Below are positions 1-7,804 of a stretch of DNA of 64,000 bases, piece after piece. The notes under the pieces were generated by a model that ran no database searches, was not told where the DNA came from, and saw nothing but the letters and a program-made list of their open reading frames with translations. The position numbers and the translations under genes were made by a program. Each line of letters opens with the position of its first letter. Position 1 is the first letter of the stretch. The stretch lies in assembly GCF_042678385.1 (NCBI RefSeq), contig NZ_JBHUDY010000001.1, positions 2,542,001 to 2,606,000 of the forward strand. Reading direction: 5' to 3'. This DNA is from Sphingomonas_B tabacisoli (GTDB lineage Bacteria > Pseudomonadota > Alphaproteobacteria > Sphingomonadales > Sphingomonadaceae).

Positions 1-1084
1 GCGTGGTTCGATTTGCCGGGTCGGCTTCGGCCAGCAGCAAATGCCAGTCTGCGAGCCGATCGGGGAGGATCGATTGGCTCTCAAGGAAGGTCGCCCGGCG
101 CAGCAGCCCTGCCGCTCCGGCCCTGTCCTTGTCGGCCAGCTTCAGTCGCGCTGCGAGCGCCAGCGCCTGGGCTTCGCGCTTGGGATCGTCGCCGGCGCCT
201 GCCGTCAGTCCGCGCACGCCGTCGCGCACAGCCGCTTCGGAGGCGCCGCCCGCATCCAACGCAGCCTCGAGCGCACCTGCCGTCAGCGTCGCGCGCAGAT
301 CGGCATCGGCGACGCGGCTCGCGGACGAAAGTGCGTCGAGCGCGGCTTTCAGCGACTCGCCCCGCGCTTCCGCGGCATCGGCCGGCTGGCGGACAGCGAT
401 CACGCCCCAGAAGCGGGCGAGCTTCAGCCCCGCGCGCGCCGCGGTCTCGGGACTCATCCCCGCTTGCGCGCGGTCGACCGCACATTGCAGCGCGACATAG
501 GTGATGAACGCCTGGGTCTGGGCGCGCAGGCGGGAATCGCGGAGCCAGGGGCAAGCATCGCTGCCCGCCTGGTTGAGCTCGAGCTGCGGCGTGTCGGGAA
601 CATCTTCGCCGCGAACGGCCGATCGCCGCGCACCGCGCGCACCCGTCGCCGCCACCGTGCCGGAGGCCGACACCATGCCCAGCCGGTAGGCGGCGGTCGC
701 GCTGTCGGCGCGGTCGCCGGCGCGCTCGGCATGGCCGAACGCGGCAAGCAGCACTTGCTGCGCCTGATAGGGACTGCCGTTATTGCCCAGCCGATAGGCT
801 TCGCCGGCGGCGTTGCAGAAAACCGCCAGGGTCCTGTCGTCTGAAAGCGCCGTGTCGCCGATCGCGGCGGTCAGCGTGGCGATGGCGCGATCGCCGGCTG
901 CGGCGCGATCCGCCGCCGACCCGATCATTTGCTCCGCGTCCCGCGCAGCGCTCACCAATGCAGGAGACGCCTCGCCCAAGGGCGGGCTCTGCACGCAAAG
1001 GTCTTGAACCGAGGCGGCGTGCGCTTCGGCGGGCGCGAAGGCGCCGACCAGCGGAAAAAGCGCGAGCAGGAAGACCGGCCGCAT
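1..1084 (-). CDS. Exported helical protein, partial (C-terminus beyond the window)
   Basis: From the ATG at 1084 the minus strand is open without a stop to the window edge, so only the first 361 residues are visible. The start MRPVFLLALFPLVGAFA, followed by APAEAHA, is a good Sec signal peptide, so the product should be exported. The remainder is alanine-rich and looks all-helical, with repeated helix-pair segments such as DKDRAGAAGLLRRATFLES that resemble a TPR-like solenoid. I recognise no catalytic motif. A TPR/CHAT-type protein is possible, but the diagnostic C-terminal part is missing. No gene neighbour suggests a function; the next gene (clpP) has its own terminator. The reading frame is secure, the function unknown. 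Confidence 0.7.
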   Translation of the reverse strand, partial: MRPVFLLALFPLVGAFAPAEAHAASVQDLCVQSPPLGEASPALVSAARDAEQMIGSAADRAAAGDRAIATLTAAIGDTALSDDRTLAVFCNAAGEAYRLGNNGSPYQAQQVLLAAFGHAERAGDRADSATAAYRLGMVSASGTVAATGARGARRSAVRGEDVPDTPQLELNQAGSDACPWLRDSRLRAQTQAFITYVALQCAVDRAQAGMSPETAARAGLKLARFWGVIAVRQPADAAEARGESLKAALDALSSASRVADADLRATLTAGALEAALDAGGASEAAVRDGVRGLTAGAGDDPKREAQALALAARLKLADKDRAGAAGLLRRATFLESQSILPDRLADWHLLLAEADPANRTT

Positions 1085-1186
1085 AAGCTTCCCCTGTTTG
1101 CAGGCGGCCCGTCTTGTCTTTGATGGCCAGCCTTTCAGAAGGCCGGAAAGCTGTCAATGTAGCAGGATAAAGCCCCTTGATGCGTA

Positions 1187-1222
1187 AAGAAAAAGCGCGC
1201 CCGAACCAGGTTCGGACGCGCC
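1187..1222 (-). terminator. Rho-independent terminator of clpP
   Basis: Read on the minus strand this is a 13-bp inverted repeat (arms 1195-1207 and 1209-1221, one mismatch) rich in GC. It is followed directly by a T-rich tract (complement of the A-run at 1186-1194). It lies about 25 bases after the clpP stop codon and is the most canonical intrinsic terminator in the window. Confidence 0.85.
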
Positions 1223-1244
1223 TTTGTAATGACTATCGGGCGAC

Positions 1245-1889
1245 TCAGGCCGCGGCGCTGGCTTCCTCGGCAGGGGCCGGGCGCTTGTCGAACACTTCGT
1301 CGATCAGCCCGAATTCCTTGGCTTCCGTCGCCGACATGAACTTGTCGCGGTCGACCGCCTTTTCGATCGTCTCGACCGGCTGGCCGGTGTACTTGGCCAT
1401 CAGCTGATTGAGATCGCGGCGCATGCGCAGGATTTCCTGCGCCTGGATCTCGATGTCGCTGGCCATGCCCTGCGCGCCGCCCGAAGGCTGGTGGATCATG
1501 ATCCGCGCATTGGTGAGCGCGACGCGCATGCCCGGCTCGCCCGCCGACAGCAGGAACGCGCCCATCGACGCCGCCTGGCCGACGCAGACCGTACCGATGC
1601 GCGGGCGGATGTACTGCATGGTGTCGTGGATCGCCATGCCGGCCGTCACCACGCCGCCGGGCGAGTTGATGTACATGTAGATGTCCTTCTTCGGGTTCTC
1701 GGACTCGAGGAAGAGCAATTGGGCGGTGATCAGCGAGGCCATGTGATCCTCGACCGGGCCGGTCACGAACACGATGCGCTCGCGCAGCAGGCGGGAATAG
1801 ATGTCGAAGCTGCGCTCGCCCCGGTTCGACTGTTCGATGACGATAGGAACGAGACCGCCAACGATGTCGGCATGATCGGGAATGGGCAT
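1245..1889 (-). CDS. clpP: ATP-dependent Clp protease proteolytic subunit ClpP
   Basis: The 214-residue product is the serine peptidase that forms the tetradecameric ClpP barrel, degrading substrates unfolded by ClpX or ClpA in the cytoplasm. The catalytic triad is visible: Ser108 in GQAASMGAF, His133 in MIHQPSGG and Asp182 in VDRDKFMS. The substrate-binding strand INSPGG (residues 74-79) and the head-helix segment are intact, and the length matches the family. It is transcribed away from a second ClpP-like gene 126 bases upstream and ends at a strong terminator. This copy is closest to canonical ClpP and is likely the housekeeping enzyme. clpX is not downstream here. Confidence 0.96.
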   Translation of the reverse strand: MPIPDHADIVGGLVPIVIEQSNRGERSFDIYSRLLRERIVFVTGPVEDHMASLITAQLLFLESENPKKDIYMYINSPGGVVTAGMAIHDTMQYIRPRIGTVCVGQAASMGAFLLSAGEPGMRVALTNARIMIHQPSGGAQGMASDIEIQAQEILRMRRDLNQLMAKYTGQPVETIEKAVDRDKFMSATEAKEFGLIDEVFDKRPAPAEEASAAA

Positions 1890-2015
1890 TGAGCGTCCTT
1901 AGTTGGTTTCGCTCCGCTATGTCGTCGGTTCGGTCCGATGGTTCAAGAGGGCGGTCCGTTGCGCCTGCGCCGTCCACTGCCTAGTTTGGGCGGGCAAACC
2001 AAAAGAAGGTGATCC

Positions 2016-2630
2016 ATGACAACGCTGCCAGGCTTTCGCCTGAACGAACATGACGAGGACGAGAACCCCGGTCCCGACCGCAGCACCGCGGCGATGATGA
2101 CGAAGTTTCTGGAGGCGCGGACCGTCCTCCTCTTCGGCCCCGTCGACCAGAAGGTCTCGGAACGGATCGCGACCCAGCTCCTCTATCTCGATCACCTGAG
2201 CTCCGAACCCATCAAGCTCATCATCAATTCGCCCGGCGGCCATGTCGAATCGGGCGACACGATCCACGACATGATCGGCTTCCTGAAGTCGCCGGTCGCG
2301 GTGATCGGCACCGGCTGGGTCGGCTCGATCGCGGCGCACATTTTCCTCGGCGCCGCCAGGGAGCGCCGCTTCTGCCTGCCGAGCACCCGCTTCCTGATCC
2401 ACCAGCCCTCGGGCGGCGCCGGCGGCAAGGCGAGCGACATCGCGATCCAGGCGCAGGAAATCATTAAGCTGCGCGAGCGCATCGCCCGCGTCATTGCCGA
2501 AAAGACCGGCCAGCCGCTGGAGCGCGTCCGGCAGGATATCGACCGCGACTACTGGATGTCGACGGATGAGGCCAAGGCCTACGGAATCCTCGGCACCGTC
2601 ATCAAAAACATGAACGAAGTGACGTTCTGA
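2016..2630 (+). CDS. Second, divergent ClpP-family serine protease subunit
   Basis: This 204-residue ClpP paralogue lies head to head with clpP. The fold and triad are kept: Ser104 in GWVGSIAA, His129 in LIHQPSGG (the same 25-residue Ser-to-His spacing as the neighbour) and Asp178 in DIDRDYW. The oxyanion segment differs from the usual GQAASMGA, and the first 30 residues are acidic and non-canonical, so partner ATPase or subunit mixing may differ. The start is set by a ribosome binding site (AGAAGG) 7 bases before the ATG. Such extra ClpP copies occur in alphaproteobacteria, and their substrates are usually unknown. A GC-rich hairpin follows the stop. Confidence 0.88.
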   Translation: MTTLPGFRLNEHDEDENPGPDRSTAAMMTKFLEARTVLLFGPVDQKVSERIATQLLYLDHLSSEPIKLIINSPGGHVESGDTIHDMIGFLKSPVAVIGTGWVGSIAAHIFLGAARERRFCLPSTRFLIHQPSGGAGGKASDIAIQAQEIIKLRERIARVIAEKTGQPLERVRQDIDRDYWMSTDEAKAYGILGTVIKNMNEVTF

Positions 2631-2638
2631 ATTGGTAA

Positions 2639-2660
2639 GGCGGGGCCTCTCGGCCCCGCC
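2639..2660. terminator. Hairpin between convergent genes
   Basis: A perfect 9-bp GC stem (2639-2647 with 2652-2660) with the loop tctc sits between the stop codons of the clpP-like gene and the TonB-dependent receptor gene. It has no clear T-tract on either side but is well placed to act as a bidirectional terminator. Confidence 0.6.
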
Positions 2661-2667
2661 TCCTAGA

Positions 2668-5574
2668 TCACATCTTGTAGCTGATCCGCGCGTAGCCGAA
2701 CTGGCCCGGCACGTCGTACGTGCCCGGATCGAAGTTGTTCAGGCTGCACGAAACGCACGGCGGCGGCGCGGTGTTGAACACGTTGTTCACGCCGATCGTG
2801 AAAGCGAACCGATGCTGGGCAAAGCCCGGCGTGAAGGTCAGCTGCACGTCGCCGTAAAACTTGCTGTTCAGCTTGTGCGGCAGGCCGGTATTGGTGTCGA
2901 TCTCGGTCACCGCGTCGATGTAGCGGCCGGTGAACGACGCATTGAACATGTCGTTCAGCGACCAGTCGATCGTCGCGTTGCCCTTGAACTTCGGATAGGC
3001 CTGATCGGGGCTGCCGCGCTCGGTGCCCTTGCGGTCGATCACGACGAAGCCGTTCGACGCCGACAGGATATACTTCAGCAGCCAGGTCGCGTTCGCCGAC
3101 AGCCCGAAGGTGCCGATGCCGGTCTGCGGCGTGCGGTAGTTCGCCGTCACGTCGATGCCGCGGGTCTTGATGCTGTCCAGATTCTGCAGCGTGCCGTTGA
3201 TCTGGTTGATGAACCCGTTCTGGGTCCTGACGACCAGAGCACAGCTCGCCGCATCTCCGCGTATCGCGCAGTTGTTGAGCGTCAGGTTCGGATCGACCGC
3301 TCCGATCGCGTGCTTCACCCGGATGTCGTAGTAGTTCGCTTCGATCGTGAAGAGCGAAGCGAAGCTCCCGTTCCGTGCCCAAAGCGGGGCATAGACCGCA
3401 CCGAAGGTCAGGTTCTTCGACGTCTCCGGCTTCAGATTGATGTTGCCCTGGGTAATGACCGGAAGCTGGCCCGGCGGCTCGGCATAGCTGCCATTGGCCG
3501 GCACACCGTTCGCAATGCAGTTCGCACGAACCGTGGCGTTGGTCTGGAACTGGCCTGAAGCATCGCTGGTGCAGGGATCCACCACCGGCAAGTCGAAGCG
3601 CGAACGGCCGCCGAACAGCTCGCCCAGGCTCGGCGCGCGGAAGCCCGTGGTGTAGGCGCCGCGGATGAGCAGGTCCTCGATCGGCTTCCACAGGCCGGTG
3701 CCGGTGAAGGTCGTCTTCGATCCGCTGATCGAATAACGCGAATAGCGGGCCGCCCCGTCAAACTCGAGCGAGTAGAAGAACGGCGTTTCCTTCAGGATCG
3801 GCACCCGGACTTCGCCATACACTTCGTCTGTGTGATAGCGGCCGCGGGCCGGCTGCGCCGGAATGTCCGCACCCAGGCCCGCGGAAACGATCGGGTCGGG
3901 CACGAAGAATGCGCTCTGGATGCGATGCTCGTAGCCGACGGCGAAGCCGACCGGGCCGGCCGGCAGATCGAAGAAATCGCCGCTGAGGTTCGCGGTGTAA
4001 TCGTAAAGCGTCTGGTTGCTCTTGTCCCGCTCTGTAAAGCCGATCCAGTTGAGCATCGCAGGCGTGATCGAGCCGGCGCCGCCGAACAGGTTGAGCGGCA
4101 CGCAGGGCGCGGTGCAATTCGCGATGGGGCCCAGCGCCTGCGCCACGCGATCCGCGCGCACGTTGCCGGTGAAGCTCTGGTGCGCATCGTTGACGCCGAA
4201 CAGGGCGTTCACGTCCCAGAACCACTCATGCCCGCCGACATGAAAAGAGCCGTCGAGCGTCGCGGTTGCCGACAAGGTGTCGACGCGCTGGTTGAAGGTG
4301 CGCTGCCCTGCTTCGATCAGGCGCCGCGCAATAAACGAGTAGGTCGGCGTCCGACCGTTGGGTGTTCCGTTCGGGTTGAGACCGGACTCGAGCGTGCCGC
4401 CAAACGGGTTGAAGGGATTGGTCGCGTCGATCGAGAGCGTATCGAACAAGCTGCCTGCGCCATTGCCGGCATCGGGGCCGATGAACAGCGGCTCGAACGC
4501 AGCCTGGTTCTGCGACTTGCGGTGGTTGTACTGCGCCTTCACGCGGAAGTTGACGTTGTCGGACAGCTCCTGGCGGAAGCTCAGCCAGGCGCCGTAACGC
4601 TCCGACGGCGTCAAAAGATAATTGAACGGAGCGAAGTTGAAGCGGTCCGCGGCGGTGAATGGGCGCAGGTTCGCTGCGGTCGGATTTGCGTTCGGCGGGT
4701 TGCTGATCGTGAAGTTGCCGCGCGGAATGCCCGCTGCCGTCGTTCCTGCCGCCCTTGTGTCGAATCGCCCATTAAGCGCCGCGCTGGAGCAGCCGCCGAC
4801 CGGATCGGTGCAGCTCGTCTGGCCGGGGTTCGGGAATTGCGAGATCGCGCGATCCCGCGACCGCACCGGATCCTGCTTCACATAGGATGCGCCGAACACC
4901 AGGTTCGTCGTGTCGCTGGCGATGCCGTAGCTGATGTTGCCGTCGAAAGTGTGGCCGTCGCCCTGACGGAACGTTCCGAATTGGGCCGAGGCGCGCAGGC
5001 CCACCTGCTTGGCGACTGTGATGATGTTGACCACACCCGCGATCGCGTCGGAACCATAGAGCGGCGACGCGCCGGCCTGCAGCACTTCGACGCGCTCGAT
5101 CGAGTTCGCCGGGATGGTGTTGAGATCGACAGTAGCGGGGATGCCGCTCGCGCTGGTGCCATTGACCCAGCGCAGGCCGTCGACCAGCACCAGCGTGCGT
5201 TTGGCCGACAGGTAGCGCAGGTCGATTTCCGCCGAGCCCGCGCCGACGCCGCCGCCGTCGGGCGGGTTGCCGAGATTGCCGCTGTTGTTGACCTTCGAGT
5301 TGAGGCCGCCGCTCGCCGCTGGCAGGCGCTGCAAAATGTCGGCGACCGAAGATAGGCCGGTCTGCGCCAGCGAATTCTGGTCGAGCGTCACCACCGGCGA
5401 GCTCTGGTCGAGCGGGTCGCGGCGGATGCGCGATCCGGTGACGACGATGGTGCCGGATTCTTCCGCTGCCTGAGGGGCGGTCTGCACCTCTTGGGCGAAG
5501 GCGGGGCAGGCGTTGGACGCCGCCAGCAAGGCCGCAAGCGCAGTTCCCCCGCGCAGCACGGTCGACAATTGCAT
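2668..5574 (-). CDS. TonB-dependent outer-membrane receptor
   Basis: This is a 968-residue outer-membrane receptor of the size usual for the family. The chosen ATG at 5574 follows a GGGAGG ribosome binding site; an in-frame start 24 codons upstream would hide the signal peptide. Residues 1-28 are a signal peptide ending in PAFA. A TonB-box-like stretch, SGTIVVTGSRI, leads into a plug domain (about 45-175) with the typical LVLVDGLR and YGSDAIAGVVNII motifs. A 22-strand barrel with GFRAPSLGELFGG follows, and the protein ends RISYKM. No substrate-specific enzymes or sigma/anti-sigma genes are adjacent, so the ligand (siderophore, glycan or peptide) cannot be inferred. Confidence 0.93.
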   Translation of the reverse strand: MQLSTVLRGGTALAALLAASNACPAFAQEVQTAPQAAEESGTIVVTGSRIRRDPLDQSSPVVTLDQNSLAQTGLSSVADILQRLPAASGGLNSKVNNSGNLGNPPDGGGVGAGSAEIDLRYLSAKRTLVLVDGLRWVNGTSASGIPATVDLNTIPANSIERVEVLQAGASPLYGSDAIAGVVNIITVAKQVGLRASAQFGTFRQGDGHTFDGNISYGIASDTTNLVFGASYVKQDPVRSRDRAISQFPNPGQTSCTDPVGGCSSAALNGRFDTRAAGTTAAGIPRGNFTISNPPNANPTAANLRPFTAADRFNFAPFNYLLTPSERYGAWLSFRQELSDNVNFRVKAQYNHRKSQNQAAFEPLFIGPDAGNGAGSLFDTLSIDATNPFNPFGGTLESGLNPNGTPNGRTPTYSFIARRLIEAGQRTFNQRVDTLSATATLDGSFHVGGHEWFWDVNALFGVNDAHQSFTGNVRADRVAQALGPIANCTAPCVPLNLFGGAGSITPAMLNWIGFTERDKSNQTLYDYTANLSGDFFDLPAGPVGFAVGYEHRIQSAFFVPDPIVSAGLGADIPAQPARGRYHTDEVYGEVRVPILKETPFFYSLEFDGAARYSRYSISGSKTTFTGTGLWKPIEDLLIRGAYTTGFRAPSLGELFGGRSRFDLPVVDPCTSDASGQFQTNATVRANCIANGVPANGSYAEPPGQLPVITQGNINLKPETSKNLTFGAVYAPLWARNGSFASLFTIEANYYDIRVKHAIGAVDPNLTLNNCAIRGDAASCALVVRTQNGFINQINGTLQNLDSIKTRGIDVTANYRTPQTGIGTFGLSANATWLLKYILSASNGFVVIDRKGTERGSPDQAYPKFKGNATIDWSLNDMFNASFTGRYIDAVTEIDTNTGLPHKLNSKFYGDVQLTFTPGFAQHRFAFTIGVNNVFNTAPPPCVSCSLNNFDPGTYDVPGQFGYARISYKM

Positions 5575-5721
5575 AATTTCCTCCCAACCACTTGGTCGGG
5601 AGGGTCTAGACCGCCTCGAATCGGGACAAAAGCGGCAGTCCGCCACGGCGCGCGCGATTTACGCAACACCGTGGCAGGAATGTTACACCGGCGTGACGAA
5701 GGTAGAGGGCGCTCTATCGAC

Positions 5722-5796
5722 CGTCACCCCGGCCTTGAGCCGGGGTCCCGCTGCCTTTGAGAAGAAGCGGGATGCCGGATCAAATCCGGCATGACG
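5722..5796. repeat. Intergenic palindromic repeat, family A (copy 1)
   Basis: The two half-units are inverted relative to each other. Each has the form GTCA, a CCGG-rich stem-loop, then TCCCGC: one with ccttgag as loop, the other with ggatttgatcc. A near-identical element lies at 18734-18819. Such palindromes are typical of sphingomonad intergenic regions. It lies between the 3' end of tig and the start of the receptor gene and may act as a terminator for tig. Confidence 0.8.
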
Positions 5797-5809
5797 GTGG
5801 GATGAACGC

Positions 5810-7426
5810 TTACTCAGCCGCCGCCTTCTTCTTCCGAGCAGGCTTGGCAGGAGCGGCTTCAGCAGCCGCTTCGCTCACCGCCGTCTCGGTGGCAGGCGCC
5901 GCCTTCTTTGCAGGAGCACGCTTCGGCTTTGCCGGCGCCTCCGCGGCGGGAGCTTCGGCCTCGACCGCCGCGGCCGCGCCTTCGCTCTGCGCGGCAGGCT
6001 TCTTGGCAGCCGCCTTCTTGGCCTTGGGCTTGGCCGGCGCATGATCGTGGTCGTGATGGTCATGACCGCAGCCGGGGCCATGGACGTGACCGTCTTCGTC
6101 CGCCTCGATCTCGGCTTCGATCTCCGCCCGGGTCACGGTGCGATCGGTGACCGCCGCCTTGCCGAACAGGAAGTCGACGACCTTGTCCTCGAACAGAGGC
6201 GCGCGGAGCTGCGCCGCCGCCATCGGCTCGTTGCGGATATACTGGACGAAACGATCGCGATCCTCGGGCCGGTATTGCTGCGCAGCCTGCGCGATCAGCC
6301 GGTTCATCTCGGCCGCGGTGATCTCCACGCCGTTCTTCGTGCCGATTTCCGACAGCAACAGGCCCAGGCGCACGCGGCGCTCGGCGATGCGGCGATAATC
6401 CTCGCGATCGGCTTCCATCTCGGCGCGCGCCTTCTCAGGATCGGCCTCGTGGCTCGCCTCGTGCTCAAGCTGCGCCCAGATCTGGTTGAACTCGGCATCC
6501 ACCATCGACGGCGGCACTTCGAAATCATGCGACGCGGCGAGCTGGTCGAGCAGCTTGCGCTTCATGTGCGTGCGGGTGAGCCCGTTATGCTCCTGCTCGA
6601 GCTGACCCTTCACAAGCTCCTTGAGCTTGTCGATGCCGTCGAGCCCGAGCTGCTTGGCGAAATCGTCGTCGAGCGCCGTGTCCTTCGGCGTGCGAACTTC
6701 GGTCACGGTGACGTCGAACGTCGCCGCCTTGCCGGCGAGATTCTCGGCGCCGTAATTCTCCGGGAACGTGACGTTGACGGTCTTCTCGTCATTCGCCTTC
6801 GCGCCGATAAGCTGGTCTTCGAAACCCGGAATGAACTGGCCCGAGCCGAGCTCAAGCGACACGCCTTCGCCCTTGCCGCCTTCGAACTCGACGCCGTCGA
6901 CCTTGCCGACGAAGTCGATCACGACCAGATCGCCCTGCTTCGCCTTGTAGGTCGGCTTGGCGGCCGCCTCGAACTGCTTGTTGCCCGACGCGATCCGCTT
7001 CAGCGTCTCGTCGATCTCGCTGTCCTCGACAGGTACGGTCAGCCGCTCGAGCTTCAGATTCTCGATATCCGCCGGCGGCACTTCCGGCAGCACTTCGAGC
7101 GAAACCTTGACCTCGGCGTCCTTGCCCGGCTCGAACCCTTCGTCGAGCTCGACCGAGGGCTGCATTGCCGGGCGAAGCTGCTTTTCGGCGAGGAGCTGCT
7201 GCACGCCTTCCTGCACCGCAGTCTCGAGCGCCTGCTGCTCAAGCGCCGGGCCGTGCATCTTGCGGACGAGATTGGCAGGCACCTTGCCGGGGCGGAAGCC
7301 GGGCATGCGGATCTGCGGAGCGACCTTCTTCAGCTCGCCATCGACGCGCGCCTCGATGTCCTTGGCGGTGATCTTCAGCGTGTAAGCCCGCTTCAGGCCC
7401 TCGTTCAACGTCTCGACAGTCTGCAT
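5810..7426 (-). CDS. tig: Trigger factor with His-rich and Lys/Ala-rich C-terminal tail
   Basis: This is the ribosome-associated chaperone and peptidyl-prolyl isomerase. The start at 7426 gives MQTVETLNEGL; reading further upstream would run through the tRNA gene and is wrong. The ribosome-binding signature GFRPGKVP is near residue 43. An FKBP-type PPIase domain spans about 150-245 (GDLVVIDFVGKVDGVEFEGG, then FIPGFEDQL), followed by the helical substrate-binding domain. At 538 residues it is about 100 longer than E. coli Tig. The excess is a tail with a His cluster (GCGHDHHDHDHAP) and then repeated PAKK/AAA segments up to KKKAAAE. The His cluster could bind metal as in SlyD; this is inference. 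clpP lies nearby, a common arrangement, though the two are separated here. Confidence 0.95.
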   Translation of the reverse strand: MQTVETLNEGLKRAYTLKITAKDIEARVDGELKKVAPQIRMPGFRPGKVPANLVRKMHGPALEQQALETAVQEGVQQLLAEKQLRPAMQPSVELDEGFEPGKDAEVKVSLEVLPEVPPADIENLKLERLTVPVEDSEIDETLKRIASGNKQFEAAAKPTYKAKQGDLVVIDFVGKVDGVEFEGGKGEGVSLELGSGQFIPGFEDQLIGAKANDEKTVNVTFPENYGAENLAGKAATFDVTVTEVRTPKDTALDDDFAKQLGLDGIDKLKELVKGQLEQEHNGLTRTHMKRKLLDQLAASHDFEVPPSMVDAEFNQIWAQLEHEASHEADPEKARAEMEADREDYRRIAERRVRLGLLLSEIGTKNGVEITAAEMNRLIAQAAQQYRPEDRDRFVQYIRNEPMAAAQLRAPLFEDKVVDFLFGKAAVTDRTVTRAEIEAEIEADEDGHVHGPGCGHDHHDHDHAPAKPKAKKAAAKKPAAQSEGAAAAVEAEAPAAEAPAKPKRAPAKKAAPATETAVSEAAAEAAPAKPARKKKAAAE

Positions 7427-7476
7427 GTCTCGCCTTCTAAAATCCTGTAGATAGTCCCGGCCGTGAGGATCGAAAC

Positions 7477-7561
7477 TGGTGCGGGCGAAGGGACTCGAAC
7501 CCCCACATCTTTCGATGCCAGAACCTAAATCTGGTGCGTCTACCAATTCCGCCACGCCCGC
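7477..7561 (-). tRNA. tRNA-Leu (anticodon UAG)
   Basis: Read on the minus strand the gene begins GCGGGCGTGGCGGAATTGG and has a long variable arm, as expected for a class II leucine tRNA. The anticodon stem CCAGA/TCTGG encloses the loop TTTAGGT, giving anticodon TAG. The T-arm GGTTCGAGTCC and the acceptor stem GCGGGCG/CGCCCGC are intact, and the CCA end is encoded. It lies 50 bases upstream of tig on the same strand. Confidence 0.97.
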
Positions 7562-7607
7562 GGCCGGACCGCCGGTCGCGGGCGTCTATACCAGCCGTCT
7601 AATTAGG

Positions 7608-7632
7608 GCAACCCGCAAGTCGGGCAGGCGTT
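7608..7632 (+). promoter_or_regulatory. Possible EcfG-type stress promoter
   Basis: GCAAC, 16 bases, CGTT differs by one base from the general-stress consensus GGAAC-N16/17-CGTT. It stands 31 bases before the ATG of the 46-residue gene, leaving room for its strong ribosome binding site. Suggestive only. Confidence 0.4.
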
Positions 7633-7663
7633 CCTGTTTCTCTTGAGCAGGAGGAAACATTCC

Positions 7664-7804
7664 ATGGCCACCGTCCCGCCCGACTCGATTCCGGAAACGC
7701 CCGCGCCCGATCCGGGCAACGTCCCGCCGGAATCGCCGACGCCCTCCCCCGACACCGACGTGCCTGATCCGGGCGATCCTGCGCATCCGGATACACTCTC
7801 CTAG
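7664..7804 (+). CDS. Small proline/aspartate-rich protein (46 aa)
   Basis: A short gene supported by a near-perfect ribosome binding site (AGGAGG at 7649-7654, nine bases before the ATG). The product begins MATVPPDSIPETPAPDPG and consists almost entirely of Pro, Asp, Glu, Ser and Thr, with no hydrophobic segment, so it should be disordered, acidic and cytoplasmic. Its stop codon overlaps that of the convergent decarboxylase gene in the palindrome CTAG. No known function; an EcfG-like promoter upstream hints at stress expression. Composition and ribosome binding site make it more likely real than not. Confidence 0.65.
   Translation: MATVPPDSIPETPAPDPGNVPPESPTPSPDTDVPDPGDPAHPDTLS

Noticed and set aside
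3832..5355. 507-codon open frame on the plus strand
   Set aside because: Antisense shadow of the TonB-dependent receptor; composition is Arg/Ala/Val-rich without any domain motif.
7427..7555. N-terminal extension of trigger factor starting MAELVDAPDL
   Set aside because: This stretch is the translated tRNA-Leu gene; the true Tig start MQTVETLNEGL is at 7426.
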